Source: Takakia lepidozioides
Taxonomy: Eukaryota > Streptophyta > Takakiopsida > Takakiales > Takakiaceae
Direction: 5' to 3'
NCBI GenBank assembly: GCA_030704615.1
Contig: CM060732.1
Span: 41,149,053-41,213,052, forward strand
DNA: 64,000 nucleotides
The notes under the pieces were generated by a model that ran no database searches, was not told the DNA's origin, and worked only from the letters and a program-made list of their open reading frames with translations. Within the stretch, counting starts at the first letter, position 1. Every line of letters starts with the position of its first letter. The translations under genes were made by a program, and so were the position numbers. This document shows, in pieces, positions 47,501-56,961 of the stretch.

Positions 47501-49596
47501 GTATATTACACGGAACCCTGATATTACAGGTTTATGTACTGGGTTCTGTTCTATTCTTGCTGCACTTCAGATACATAAAACTAAAAGAACAGTGAACATA
47601 CTGAGCACCGGACTTCCACAACTCCCATCACCACCACATAGCTAGTGGTCAGTAAATGATCTCATTTCTTCCTTTCTCTCACTCCCTTGCTCCAGTCCTC
47701 TTGCCTGAATCTATTTGCATAGCGAATAAGACCACAAGCCTACTACACTTGCAGACCACATCCACCCTGCAATACTTGGAACTTTAACACACCTTTTGAA
47801 GTACATGGATGCGTTCCCACACTGCAGTGGGAGAAGGGGAGGCACTGTAGATGTGTACTTCACTGCTGTTTGGACAGACTGCCACCACTGCATCCCCACC
47901 ATTCATGTCACAGTTGCTTCCTGGAATGCACCTCTCTCTCTCTCTCTCCAAAACAGCCAACGTGGCTGTTCGGGGTGAGTTTGGCATCCCTTCCTTGAGC
48001 TCCCGACGAGATGAATTCAAAGTCAGATGGTGGGGTCAGCTGCAACATATGTCTAATATCAGATGTCCTAAGTTAATCGACTCTATATCTTGGAAGCAGG
48101 ATTGCCCTGTCGAACAGGCTAAGTCCTGGCGGAAGAGAATGTACTCATAAGACGTAGATTGCCGTAGCCTTGTGACCATTGACCCCGCGCCCAGTTTGAG
48201 CGGAACACAAAGGGACAGAATCTACCTTTGTCAGGGGCTAACGCCGGTAGAAGAGTGTAGAAGAGATTCTCAAGGATCTGAATCTAAGCCCGCAAGTCTT
48301 GACCCTGCTGGACAAATCTGACTTAGAGGCTGTAGTGTCCAAAGCCATGTCTGTTGCCAGGAAATTGACTGATGAAAATGAAGTTAGGCAGAAATCTTCC
48401 CTGAACTTGTTTCCAGTCTGTGACATGGGAGAGGCCATCATGGATGACCTCAAGGGTTTACCCACCCTCGGCACTAGACTGAAATTTCAACTCAGGGCGG
48501 GAAGCCTACCTTTGAACAGCAAACAGATGCAGAGAGGAAAAAGGGATTGCAATTGCCTGTTGTGTGGGCAACCTGAAGACAACATTTGATTCATTGTGTA
48601 CAGTCCCTCTCAGCACTCTTCTGCACTGCATCCGAGAACAGTTACAGGGAACTTTAAGTTGATGTATGAAGTAAAACATTTTACTATGGGATCAATGCCA
48701 GCTCTCACATCAACTTAAAGTCCCTGTAACTGTTTTCAGATGCAGGGCAGTGGTATTCTTCTGAGGGAGAGGAGCAGTCCAGTTGCATAAAAAATACAGT
48801 CAATTCATCTCATTTCATATCACAATACGACTAACAGTGCAACCACATGCACATAGAGAGCTATTTTAGCTGCGCTGGGACTTCCTGTAGCAGGTCTTCT
48901 AGTCTGGTGTCAATACTAAACCCTAAAAAGTGACACCCCATTTCAAGTAACCTAACTTCCCCCTACTGCATCTGGCACAATGGCAGTTTCGGGCTGGGTT
49001 TCATACCCTCACAGATCCAAACGCCACCACCAGCTTTGGTGACTTCGTATTCTTCTATCATAAGCTATTTCAGCATCTTCCTTTCTTTCGCTGAAGGAAC
49101 TGAAGAACACTTCTTCTACTGCCCTCTATACTACGAGATCCGTGGGAGATTCCACTGTTTATTCAGTGGAACCCAAACTCTCACTGATGTCTTCCACTAT
49201 GAGGATAAAAAATGCTTGGCAGCCTACCTGCACGAGGCCTTCACCCTTCGACATTCGCTAGAACATTAATTGTGGTTTCTGGACTTGTTCCTCTCTCATG
49301 TTTCCATTTTGTCCCATAAGCTCTATGAGCTTTCTGCGGACGTTTTGAAGTACCATTTCATTTCATTTCATTTCTCTATCTATCTCTGTGTCCGTAAGCC
49401 CTCCTACTGTAATTAAGTTCGTCCTTTTTCAATCCAGGCACACACACACACACACAAAACACAAGGTCACACGTTCTGTACGTGAATTTCTCCAAACGAA
49501 AAAAGGGACAGGGTAGAAAGCAGTACTGGAGAGATCAGCATTCCAGGCATGGCAAGTGATGCACTGCGCCAGCTGATGCACGCCCCCTGCGGCCAT
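41504..49596 (-). CDS. ARPC1: ARP2/3 complex subunit 1 (ARPC1, WD40 protein)
   Basis: Fifteen exons join in frame to 386 residues (plant ARPC1 is about 380): 49596-49527, 47887-47793, 47365-47289, 46862-46768, 46329-46260, 46007-45938, 45793-45720, 45213-45171, 44886-44805, 44199-44111, 43019-42934, 42651-42576, 42150-42059, 41870-41800 and 41574-41504. Landmarks in order are LAQCITCHAWNADLS, VAVCPNSSEVHIYSAS, HDQLVSGVDWAP, ASHDRNS joined to YVWTFEGDEWQP, ENKFAVGSGAKTVCVCYYEE, SKLIRKKHNSTVTSVAWHP, LLATTSTDCKCRVFSAYI, VKFGE, WAFGVRWSPSGKNLAYV, LRHLPLRDV joined to LFLSDTRLVAGGFD, NPMLFEMDKNGVW, LHDNCI, VTRFSTSG and MDGKIVMWDM. It forms the beta-propeller subunit of the ARP2/3 actin-nucleating complex. 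Introns 1, 10 and 12 carry LINE pieces. All junctions are GT..AG. Confidence 0.96.
42476..42520 (-). mobile_element. 45-bp LINE 3'-end insertion with 14-bp target duplication
   Basis: The body GTACTCATAAGAC...GCCGTAGCC matches the 3' ends of the LINE copies at 43103 and 48139. It is flanked by GTATCTCTAATAGT (42462-42475) and GTATCTCTAGTAGT (42521-42534), 13 of 14 identical, the signature of target-primed reverse transcription with extreme 5' truncation. It lies in ARPC1 intron 12. Confidence 0.8.
43103..43820 (-). mobile_element. 5'-truncated non-LTR retrotransposon (LINE) 3' part in ARPC1 intron 10
   Basis: The minus strand has a 234-codon open frame ending near 43116. It carries a C-terminal zinc-knuckle of the kind that follows reverse transcriptase in LINEs, CPLCGQSEDSIHFLIHC (C-x2-C-x7-H-x4-C), and then GFSHQRDALF. 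Upstream text (LTLLDKSDLEAVVSEAM, LKGLPTLGTRLKFKLRAG) is shared with the copy at 48.3 kb. The catalytic part of the reverse transcriptase is missing. The 3' end in element orientation is TCTTATGAGTACAA, shared with two other copies in this gene. The frame is uninterrupted, suggesting a young copy. Its orientation is the same as ARPC1. Confidence 0.82.
48139..48590. mobile_element. LINE copy with internal inversion (twin-priming type) in ARPC1 intron 1
   Basis: Bases 48139-48240 match the 3'-terminal part of the 43.1-kb copy in the same orientation (element on minus strand). From about 48250 to 48590 the coding part (VLTLLDKSDLEAVVSKAM, LKGLPTLGTRLKFQLRAG, CNCLLCGQPEDN) is on the plus strand, i.e. 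inverted. Adjacent 3' end plus inverted upstream segment is the classic product of twin priming during LINE insertion. The second knuckle half is lost at the right edge. Confidence 0.8.
48605..48767. repeat. MITE-like hairpin: 61-bp inverted arms, 41-bp loop
   Basis: Left arm 48605-48665 and right arm 48707-48767 are inverted copies of each other. The inner about 35 bases (GAACAGTTACAGGGAACTTT side) match almost perfectly; the outer part is less well conserved. It sits in ARPC1 intron 1 directly beside the inverted LINE copy. It could be a MITE, or a source of a hairpin small RNA; no TSD was identified. Confidence 0.75.
49036..49373 (+). mobile_element. 3' end of a second LINE type with (CATTT)n tail in ARPC1 intron 1
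   Basis: A plus-strand frame encodes EGTEEHFFYCPLYYEIRGRF, the T-x-x-H-x4-C and YxxxR segment that follows reverse transcriptase in LINEs. It runs on to a stop at 49269, about 80 bases before a CATTTCATTTCATTTCATTT tail at 49353-49373. Short tandem tails are typical 3' termini of several LINE clades. The 5' boundary is not visible. It is distinct from the 43.1-kb family and in the opposite orientation to ARPC1. Confidence 0.65.
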
Positions 49597-52580
49597 CTCC
49601 TCCGTCTCCTCTCTTGCCCGTCTGCTCACCCACCCCTCTTTCCACCCTCGACTCCTTGGGGTTTATTTTCCCTCTCCTGAAACAAAATCAAACAAGAATG
49701 TTTTTTTTTTTTTCTGAAAGAGAGAATGGGACCAGAATGATGGATTGAACATTGAACCAACGATCGAAGGAGAGAGGGAGGGAAAAAGAATACAAAACAA
49801 ATGCCACATAGGATAAACAACTACGAAAAATTGTGACGTGGCGTTTCATGCTAGGATCGGAAGTGGACAGGAGCGTAGGCACTATGCTCGCCTTTATCGG
49901 CTCTCATTGGAGGCAATGAGGAGCTGCTTCGTGGGGCAGACCATCACAAAGACCAGTTATATTTTTTGGCTTCCGCTGTGAGATTTCCTCTTATTTGAAC
50001 TTCAGGCGATAGTCCATCTGAGCTATGGTCCAACCTGACATCCCCTGATCATTGTTAGGTAGTTGTACAGGTCTCAGGCACTTCTCAAGCGCCATTAATT
50101 AGATGGTCAACTCAAACTGCATGGTGTAGCGTTTTAACTGGATTCTGGAGTCTGGCTAATAGAAGTAGCTGACAAAGTATTCGCGCAGCTCTAGCTAGTG
50201 GTGGAAATCTGTGATGAGAAGCATCCATCAGTGACAGTCAGGATTGCAAGCCGAGTGCCTTGGAACCACCTGCTCACCCAAATACCTGGTTTTGTCTCAA
50301 GTACCTTCCCAGATTTCTGGCCTCACCGACTCAGCATCCATCAGTCAACAAAGGTAACACCTATATGGAGGTATGGCTACATGATCGCATAGATCTTAGA
50401 AAAATATGAGCTTATGTTAGTATGGAAAGAGAGACAGAGGAACAATTTATTGGGTTCTAATAAGATAGAATTGAAGATACGTACATATATATCTTGGTCA
50501 CACTCTCTTACTGCATGCTAACCATTTTCGGAAATGTTTCCTGTAGACTTGATGCTTTAATCCAGTTCAAGTGGAGGACGAAGGCTGATATACATTGTTC
50601 AACGGGGACGTATTTGGCCCTTATTGTCGCCGTTCCTGCATGCATACTACTCTGGAGCCCACTGGAGTCCACTGCGGTGCGTTCAATATGCCAAATGGCG
50701 TCAGTGTAATCTGTTTCGTGAGTTGGTCTTACTTCTGACTCGCGATCACAAGATTTACAAAGAGAGTATCTCACCCCCAATAGACGGATGCATTCATAGA
50801 CGGATGACATGCATTCAGTTATGTTTTATGCCTCACATCATTGTTTCATGACTGTTGCCTTGGAGCTGCCAGCTATAGTACCCACAAAAAACCCAACACT
50901 AATTATCAATTGGACTCAACACCTTCTCTCTGATCTAGATTTCGAACATTCTCAACAAAACTCTACATGACAACTCAGGTCTTTACACGAGAAGACGAAC
51001 TTCAGACTCTGTGATAGTTTTGAGTACCCTAAAGGCTAATATTGGGACATTCCGTGCATATCAATGGGCAATGAATGACCTTTTATGGAGCTTCCTATAT
51101 ATAGGCGTCCATCATTAATTGCTTAGTTTCTTCTGATCATGCCCCCAAAATTGATCTCGACACTTGTACATTTCGAGATCTTACTCTTGGCTTCCTATTC
51201 CACTCACAGTCTGTCTCTGGCAGTGTCCAGCAGCTTTTCTGAGATCTGAGTAGCAAGTCTTTCTTAGAGAAACTCCAGACTTTCAGGGTTTCAATTCACT
51301 AACAGTTAACTCAATCCCACATGCCAACATTGATCTTATGGTCAGAGTAGCACCTTCTACCCTGGACTCTTTCTCCACTTTTTAATTTGAACAGTATGCT
51401 TGTAGGCTGAGTCATGATTACTGCACCCATTTGAAACTTACATTTATAGCCTGAGGACCACCCAACGTTCAGACATTCAGGAATAGAGTTCAAGATGCCA
51501 ATTTACTTCATCAATTGGTCGACACTTCTCTCCAAGAAAACACTATCTGCATACAGAAAAGAGGGGCATTATATATAGATGGGTGCGTACAGCATACAAC
51601 TTGTTACCACCCAGTCTTCAAGTAATCACTACATGCAGTGCCATCGTCCTGCCCAGTCTCACAGGGGGTTTTAGGGCCACCACGTTCTGCAATTCTGTTT
51701 CAAGTAAAATTAAGATAGTACTTACAGGCAGTAAAAGCAGAAATTCTGAGAGATGTCATGGGAAGAAATTAGAGATCTTGAAACTTGAAAGGGGCTGCAG
51801 AAATGAAATGAAAGGTTACTCCTTAACGTCCGCTGAATTGAATAGGGGACGAGAGAAAGCACGAAACAAGAACTAGTGAGGGGCCCTGATCCACTGCAAG
51901 CGGCCCAAAACAAGTATTGCCTAATTAAGAGGTACCGTCTCATGCAGATCTGTTGCTAAGCATCTGAAGAAAGAGCCCTAAAGAAATTGATTCGTTCCAC
52001 AGGAAGCCCAATGGCCTATGCCACATGTATGCAACAAACTACCAAAGACACAAATCAAAACAGATCGAACAATCATTGATTTGATGGTCCGTGGACAAAG
52101 TAGATGTAGCAAGTAGAGAACGAGTTCTACAACTCCTCATACTGCAACTCATATGGTGCAATACAGTTAGTTGGCATACATTTTTGAAAGAGCAATTTAA
52201 TGAGAAATATGATACATGACATCGAAGAAAATGTTACCACAGTATATAGTACGTTCTCGGAATGCATCATGGGAAAATTTCACTAGAATAAATGAAAAGG
52301 TCACGCAGACTGATTTATTGATATATTCCCCATGTCAAACTGATCCTGGAGATTTGGAGTCCATAACAGACTAAACAGGCCTCTACACTGACAGCTGTAC
52401 GGCCATACTGCATACTGCAAGCATGCTGTCTCAATAGATCTGAGATAAACTTTCATCTTACAGGCTACATGTATAGAAATGCAAATAATCTCACTCTGCT
52501 GTGGCAGAGATTATTTGCACTGGATATAAAAATGTACTGACATACTCAAAGTGTATGGTTTGACCAGTTGTCATGGGTAG
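49597..52580. other. Intergenic region upstream of ARPC1
   Basis: A (CA)n run lies at about 49438-49456, just inside ARPC1 intron 1. Upstream of the ARPC1 start no further gene is recognised; frames of 60-100 codons around 50198-50851 and 51583-51943 overlap one another and lack motifs. Confidence 0.45.
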
Positions 52581-53023
52581 CTACCCCATTGTTAACCAAA
52601 CAAACACCAGGGGATACTCGCGGAACACATTTGGGTCCACCAAAACTGGAGATGAGAACGTCCCACAGCCCACTAGAATGTTGCTGATCCGAGCATTTGT
52701 ATCCTGGCATACATCAATAATCTGCACACTGAATCGGACCGATAGGCTCTCACCCACAGACTGCTGAGAAAGACTGATGTCATTCTGGTGGCACTGCAAT
52801 CCAGCCAAATTTTCCCCTCGCCATTCTTGAAGTCCTGATTTTCGCTGAGAGTGCTCTCAACATCGCTTGTACTGCTAGCATGCAGCTCGTTAAGCCTCCG
52901 CTCTTGGATATGTGAAAATTTGATTTCCACTTGGCGTCTAAACCACCACCCGCTTCTAGGGACGAAGCCACCGGAGAGAGCACCGTCAGAAAAAGAAAGA
53001 ATCGCCCCCAACACGTACAGCAC
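52581..53023 (-). CDS. Hypothetical exon(s), product unknown
   Basis: Two overlapping minus-strand frames look partly protein-like. One has VEIKFSHIQERRLNELHASS followed by DVESTLSENQDFKNGEG. The other has DISLSQQSVGESLSVRFSVQ and ends SSPVLVDPNVFREYPLVFVW and stop at 52581. Joining them needs a frameshift or a tiny intron near 52805. I do not recognise a family. It could be a decayed gene or chance. Confidence 0.22.
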
Positions 53024-53099
53024 CCATGTTCAAAGACACCCGCTCGATGCTGCAAAATTATAACTAATAGAAGGAGCCATGGTGACTCTTGGGGCAGAA

Positions 53100-53300
53100 A
53101 ATACACAAGAGCAACACTGGCAATTAGAGGGTACACTAGAGACAGACAATACACAGAGCAACACTGGCAAGAGGGTACACTAGAGACAGACAATACACAA
53201 GAGCAACACAAGAGGGTACACTAGAGACACACAATACACACGATCAACACAAGAGGGTATCCTGACGACAGACGATACCCGAGATCAGCACAGCGGCCAA
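53100..53300. repeat. Minisatellite, about four units of 40-52 bp
   Basis: The motif GAGGGTACACTAGAGACAGA followed by CAATACAC and AGCAACAC recurs head to tail with unequal spacing; the last unit is diverged (GGGTATCCTGACGACAG). A further loosely repeated CCTGGTCAGGCTCGGG motif occurs at 53435-53545. Confidence 0.8.
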
Positions 53301-53892
53301 CACAACAAAACACACGGTAGTGTCTAAGTGTGCAGGAGATCAGCAGGTCTCGGGGTAGCAGCAGCCAAGGAGTAAGGGTGACACAGATATGCCTCCATGG
53401 TCGTTGGATTAACAGTCCAAGAGGATCGACCCTGCCTGGTCAGGCTCGGGAGGAATGTGTATAAGGGTCCTGGCCAGGTTCGGGAGGTACTTTACGCTGC
53501 CTAAGGGCCCTGGTCAGGCTCGGGGTGTTACAAGTGGCAGAATGTGCATTACGCTGGAGAAGGCCATCGTGGAGAACGTGCCTGAATCTGAGCCGTCGCC
53601 TCACATCGCCATCCGCACTGTCGCAGATTGTTGAGAGCTATATATATATATAGGTAAAGTCTCGTATGTTGGCTCTTTGCTGCAGTGGTAGGGGATCTGC
53701 ATACACGCTGCCCTCTCTCTTCTCATCTCATCTTCTCATCTCTGGCCCTGCGCTTTTCTTCTTTCTACTCGAGCCCAGTACTCTAGTTGCTCTCTCTCAT
53801 CCTCTGTGTCGATCAGGTTTCCCTTGCCGTGGGAATGCTGTATACGCTGGTGCACTGAGAAAGCGATACTGTCTGAGAAATTTGCCGTGAGG

Positions 53893-53973
53893 GTGGGGGT
53901 GCTGTATATCCACTTTGGTATGGCTGGTACGTGACTCATCAGCCATACCAAAGTGGACATACAGCACCCCCAC
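53893..53973. repeat. Near-perfect 33-bp stem hairpin, 15-nt loop
   Basis: The arm at 53893-53925 (GTGGGGGTGCTGTATATCCA...) and the arm at 53941-53973 are reverse complements with a single mismatch. Outside, CTGAGAAATTTGCCGTGAG (left) and CGACAAATTTCACAG (right) extend the pairing with mismatches and a bulge to about 53870-54000. The shape suits a microRNA-like precursor or a small foldback transposon. No gene overlaps it. Confidence 0.85.
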
Positions 53974-54395
53974 GACAAATTTCACAGACTGGTTCGTCTT
54001 TCTTACTTGCGATGTGCATACTTCACACTTCCTGAGCAAGCACATGGAGTCTCTAGGTTCCCAATCTCATCTTCTTCTTGGCATATGCGACACACGGCTA
54101 CAACATACGGACAATATGCCGATTGAACTGAGGGGAGAGCGGCGAATCACAGGGTCGCATCAGTTGGAATTTCGCCACCCTCGGATCCTTGCTATGGCGG
54201 CTGCTGAGCGTCACTTTCTGGAGGCTGAGTATGATGAGTACGCATCAGCTAATGCTAGTGGCGCTGCTTGCTGCCGCTCAGCTGCTCTGATACCATGTCA
54301 GAAAACCGCTGGGGGGGGGTTCTATCCTGTCAATTCTGTGGATGGAGGGAGAGCTGAGTGAGGGGGGGCTGGAGTGTGGTGCAGATCAATCCCAT

Positions 54396-54785
54396 AGGAC
54401 TAGATTTCAGGCACAAGGGTACGGAAGAGGCACTGTTGATCAAAGGCTACAAGAAACCTACATGGGTCAATGGTCAGCTGAAAGTAGGAGCAGCCCAGTT
54501 GGTTGAATCAGATACCTCCAGACGGAGAGAGGGAGGTTACAAGAAGTCTTCTGGCTCTTGGGATGTGACCTGGACAGTATGTAAATGAGAGTGTGGGTGT
54601 GGAACAATATAAGAGGACCAGATTGCAGGCATAAGGGTACTGAGGAGGCACTGTGGATTGAAAGCTACAAGAAACCTGCATGGATAGATGGTCAGCTGGA
54701 AGGAGGAGCTCAGCACAAGTTTTTCAATCAGACACCTCCAAACGAAGAGAGGGGATTCACAAGAAGTCTTTTTGCACACGGGATG
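54396..54785 (+). repeat. Tandem duplication of a coding-like 218-bp unit before the PPR gene
   Basis: Segments starting at 54396 and 54614 are diverged copies that remain in a translatable frame. Copy 1 reads FRHKGTEEALLIKGYKKPTW and copy 2 reads CRHKGTEEALWIESYKKPAW, each followed by a GQL segment. Copy 2 runs into the start of the PPR pseudogene. Conservation of the frame in both copies suggests they were once coding, perhaps a leader of the PPR protein; no family is recognised. Confidence 0.65.
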
Positions 54786-54787
54786 TT

Positions 54788-54986
54788 ATGACACTATGTA
54801 CTACAGGACAACTAAAAAAGGCTCTGCACATTTTGAACCAAGGTGGCATTGTGGCAGACTCCACCACTTATATGATCTCCCTCTTGTAGGAGTGCACCAA
54901 GATGAAACGCCTAGCAGAGGGAAAGCATGTGCATGCCCACATTATCCAAAGTGGATTCAGGCCAAACTTATTTTTTCTCAACATCT
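54788..54986 (+). pseudogene. PPR pseudogene, 5' part
   Basis: From ATG 54788 the frame reads MTLCTTGQLKKALHILNQGG, ISLL, then TAG at 54887 where a glutamine is expected, then ECTKMKRLAEGKHVHAHIIQ and SGFRPNLFFLNI. This is the start of a PLS-type pentatricopeptide array. Such proteins normally bind organellar RNA for editing or processing. The frame is cut at 54986 by the copia element and resumes at 61291. The premature stop lies upstream of the insertion, so the gene was broken at more than one point. Confidence 0.9.
54982..54986. repeat. Target-site duplication, left copy (copia)
   Basis: CATCT directly before the left LTR, paired with CATCC at 61291-61295. The uninterrupted target would read AACATCCTTGTCAACATG, which continues the PPR frame (NILVNM). 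Confidence 0.8.
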
Positions 54987-55224
54987 TGTAAGATTCAGCA
55001 TACTGGAATACTTTACTAAGGAGGAACATCAGGAATACAGTACCCTTAAAGGGTTCCCTATTTATCTAAGAGCTAGCAGTGATTGCCGGTAGGTGGCACT
55101 AAACCCGATTAGCTGGAATTCAGCTAGTGCTTACCAACTGGATGACTCTTACTTAATGAAGAGATAAAGCAAACAGGGTGTCACCCTAGTGAGACCGTGC
55201 TGATATAGCTTTCTAAATCTAACA
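54987..55224 (-). repeat. Copia LTR (3' LTR in element orientation)
   Basis: 238 bp, TG..CA ends in plus-strand reading, matching 61054-61290. Confidence 0.95.
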
Positions 55225-55233
55225 CCCCCTCTC
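55225..55233 (-). promoter_or_regulatory. Polypurine tract of the copia element
   Basis: GAGAGGGGG on the minus strand immediately before the 3' LTR, the expected position of the plus-strand DNA primer. Confidence 0.7.
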
Positions 55234-55237
55234 AATA

Positions 55238-56517
55238 TCAGCATCTTTCTTCTAGGGTTCTGCACTTGAGTTTTGAAAGACTGCAAACACCTAGAGCTGC
55301 TCTAAATTTCTCGAATTTTTGTCTGCCAAGAGGTTTAGTCATAATATCTACAACTTGTTCTTGTGACGCAACATGCATCAGGTCGACTTCTTCGCTTTCC
55401 ACTTTCTCACGAATATAATGGTAATGAACCTCGATATGTTTCGTACGAGCGTGAAATACTGGGTTGCGAGCAATTTTTGCGCTACTCTGATTGTCACAGC
55501 TTATTACAATAGGACCATCCTCTAAAATTCTGAGTTCTTTATAGAGTCCAACCACATATCGAAGAATGTGATTAACAACATCTATGTGAGCTGTTTGTGG
55601 CGACTCCATGTACCTACTCACTACTCCGACAGGATACACAAGATCAGGTCTTGTGTTTGTCAAGTATACTAGCTTGCCAACTTTCCTCCTGTATAGAATT
55701 TGATCAGAAGGTGCAGTGCCCATATCCATAGAAAGTTTAAGGTTCTCGATCATGGGAACAGTGTGAGGATTGCAATCAGAAAACCCAAACTCCTCAAGCA
55801 TTTTTTTAATATACCCCCTATGCGTGATCATGATGCCTTCTTCAAGGTGAAGAAATTCAGCTCCAAGGTACAGCGTGATAAGGCCTAGATCGGTCATATC
55901 AAATGCTTGCTTGAGTTGCTGGCACAGACAAGCGATTTTCACAGTGTGATTGTCAGTCAGCAAGAGGTCATCTACATAAAGAATTAACAAAACGATTTTG
56001 TCATCTTCCTTGAAATAGTAGAGGTTGTAGTCAGCATTAGATCTGTGAAGACCTTGAGTCTTGAGAAAATAGTCAATTTTAGCATACCGTGCTCTCGGCG
56101 CTTGCTTAAGACCGTATAGGGCCTTCAAAGTCTACAGACCTCGCCTCATGGCCAAGCTTGGAGAAGCTTGGAGAAGCCCTCAGGCTGTCGCATGTAAACC
56201 TCTTCGAACAAATCCCCGTTCAAGAATGTCGTTTTGACGTCCATGTGAACGATTTCCCAGTCTATGTGAGCTGCAAGAGCCACAAGAGAGCGGATAGTCG
56301 CCCATTTGACAACTGGAGCGAACGTTTCGTCATAGTCTATGCTCTCTTTCTGCTGGAAACCTCTTGCAACAAGGCGCGCTTTCAACTTATCAGGTGAGCC
56401 ATCAGCCTTTTGCTTCACTTTATACACCCATTTCGAAGTGATTGGGGTTTTCCCAGAGGGCAAATCAATCAGCTCCCAGGTTTGGTTCTTCACAATTGAA
56501 TCCATTTCGGATTGCAT
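55238..56517 (-). pseudogene. Copia reverse transcriptase and RNase H, frameshifted
   Basis: The first part (56517-56146) has WVYKVKQKADGSPDKLKARL, VARGFQQKESIDYDETFAPV and HMDVKTTFLNGDLFEEVYM. The second part (56128-55238) has MKALYGLKQAPRARY, the catalytic LILYVDDLLLT (YVDD), YRRKVGKLVYLTNTRPDL, the RNase H motif ISCDNQSSAKIARNPVFHAR and HIEVHYHYIREKVES. Between them the unit AGCTTGGAGA is duplicated in tandem (about 56155-56174), and at least one more indel near 56122 shifts the frame. Together they would have covered the full domain, so the break is local and probably recent. Confidence 0.93.
56155..56174. repeat. 10-bp microduplication breaking the copia RT frame
   Basis: AGCTTGGAGA occurs twice head to tail, adding ten bases inside the reverse transcriptase frame. 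Confidence 0.8.
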
Positions 56518-56961
56518 TGCATCTTGCCACCTTGCAATCTGTGAAGCTTCATAGAAGCTCTCAGGTTCATTGATCTCGGCAATGTTGACATAGTCATCAA
56601 GAAGACGTGGCCGTCGTCGAATCCTCCTTGATTGACGTTGAATTTCTTGTTATGGATCAGGTTGAGCCGGTAGCTCAGGTGTTGGCTTGATATGAGCTAC
56701 AGGTAATTCCCTCTCAATCGGCAGAGTCGATATCAAGGTCAACATGTATATCAATAGCACGGGGAAATAAGGGTTCTCAACATGTACGGGTGGAACCTCA
56801 ACATCGTCTGGAACCACAACATCGTCTACTTCATGTTGCTCTCAATGGAGTGAAGCTGAATGTCTCTCTGATATAGGGATATCTCTTTGTGCAGGAATCC
56901 TCTCAATGAATATAACATATCTACTAACAAAAACTTTTCTAGTAGTGGGATTGAACAGTCT
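56518..56961 (-). pseudogene. Copia integrase-RT linker with in-frame stops
   Basis: The stop that ends the upstream frame (after YDTETKA) is followed in the same frame by RLFNPTTRKVFVSRYVIFIE, the usual start of the linker. A second stop follows within about 45 codons, before EQHEVDDVV. In copia elements this linker is low-complexity and variable. Confidence 0.75.

Noticed and set aside
53100-53300. CRISPR-like repeat array
   Set aside because: Units are contiguous minisatellite copies without unique spacers, and the DNA is plant nuclear.
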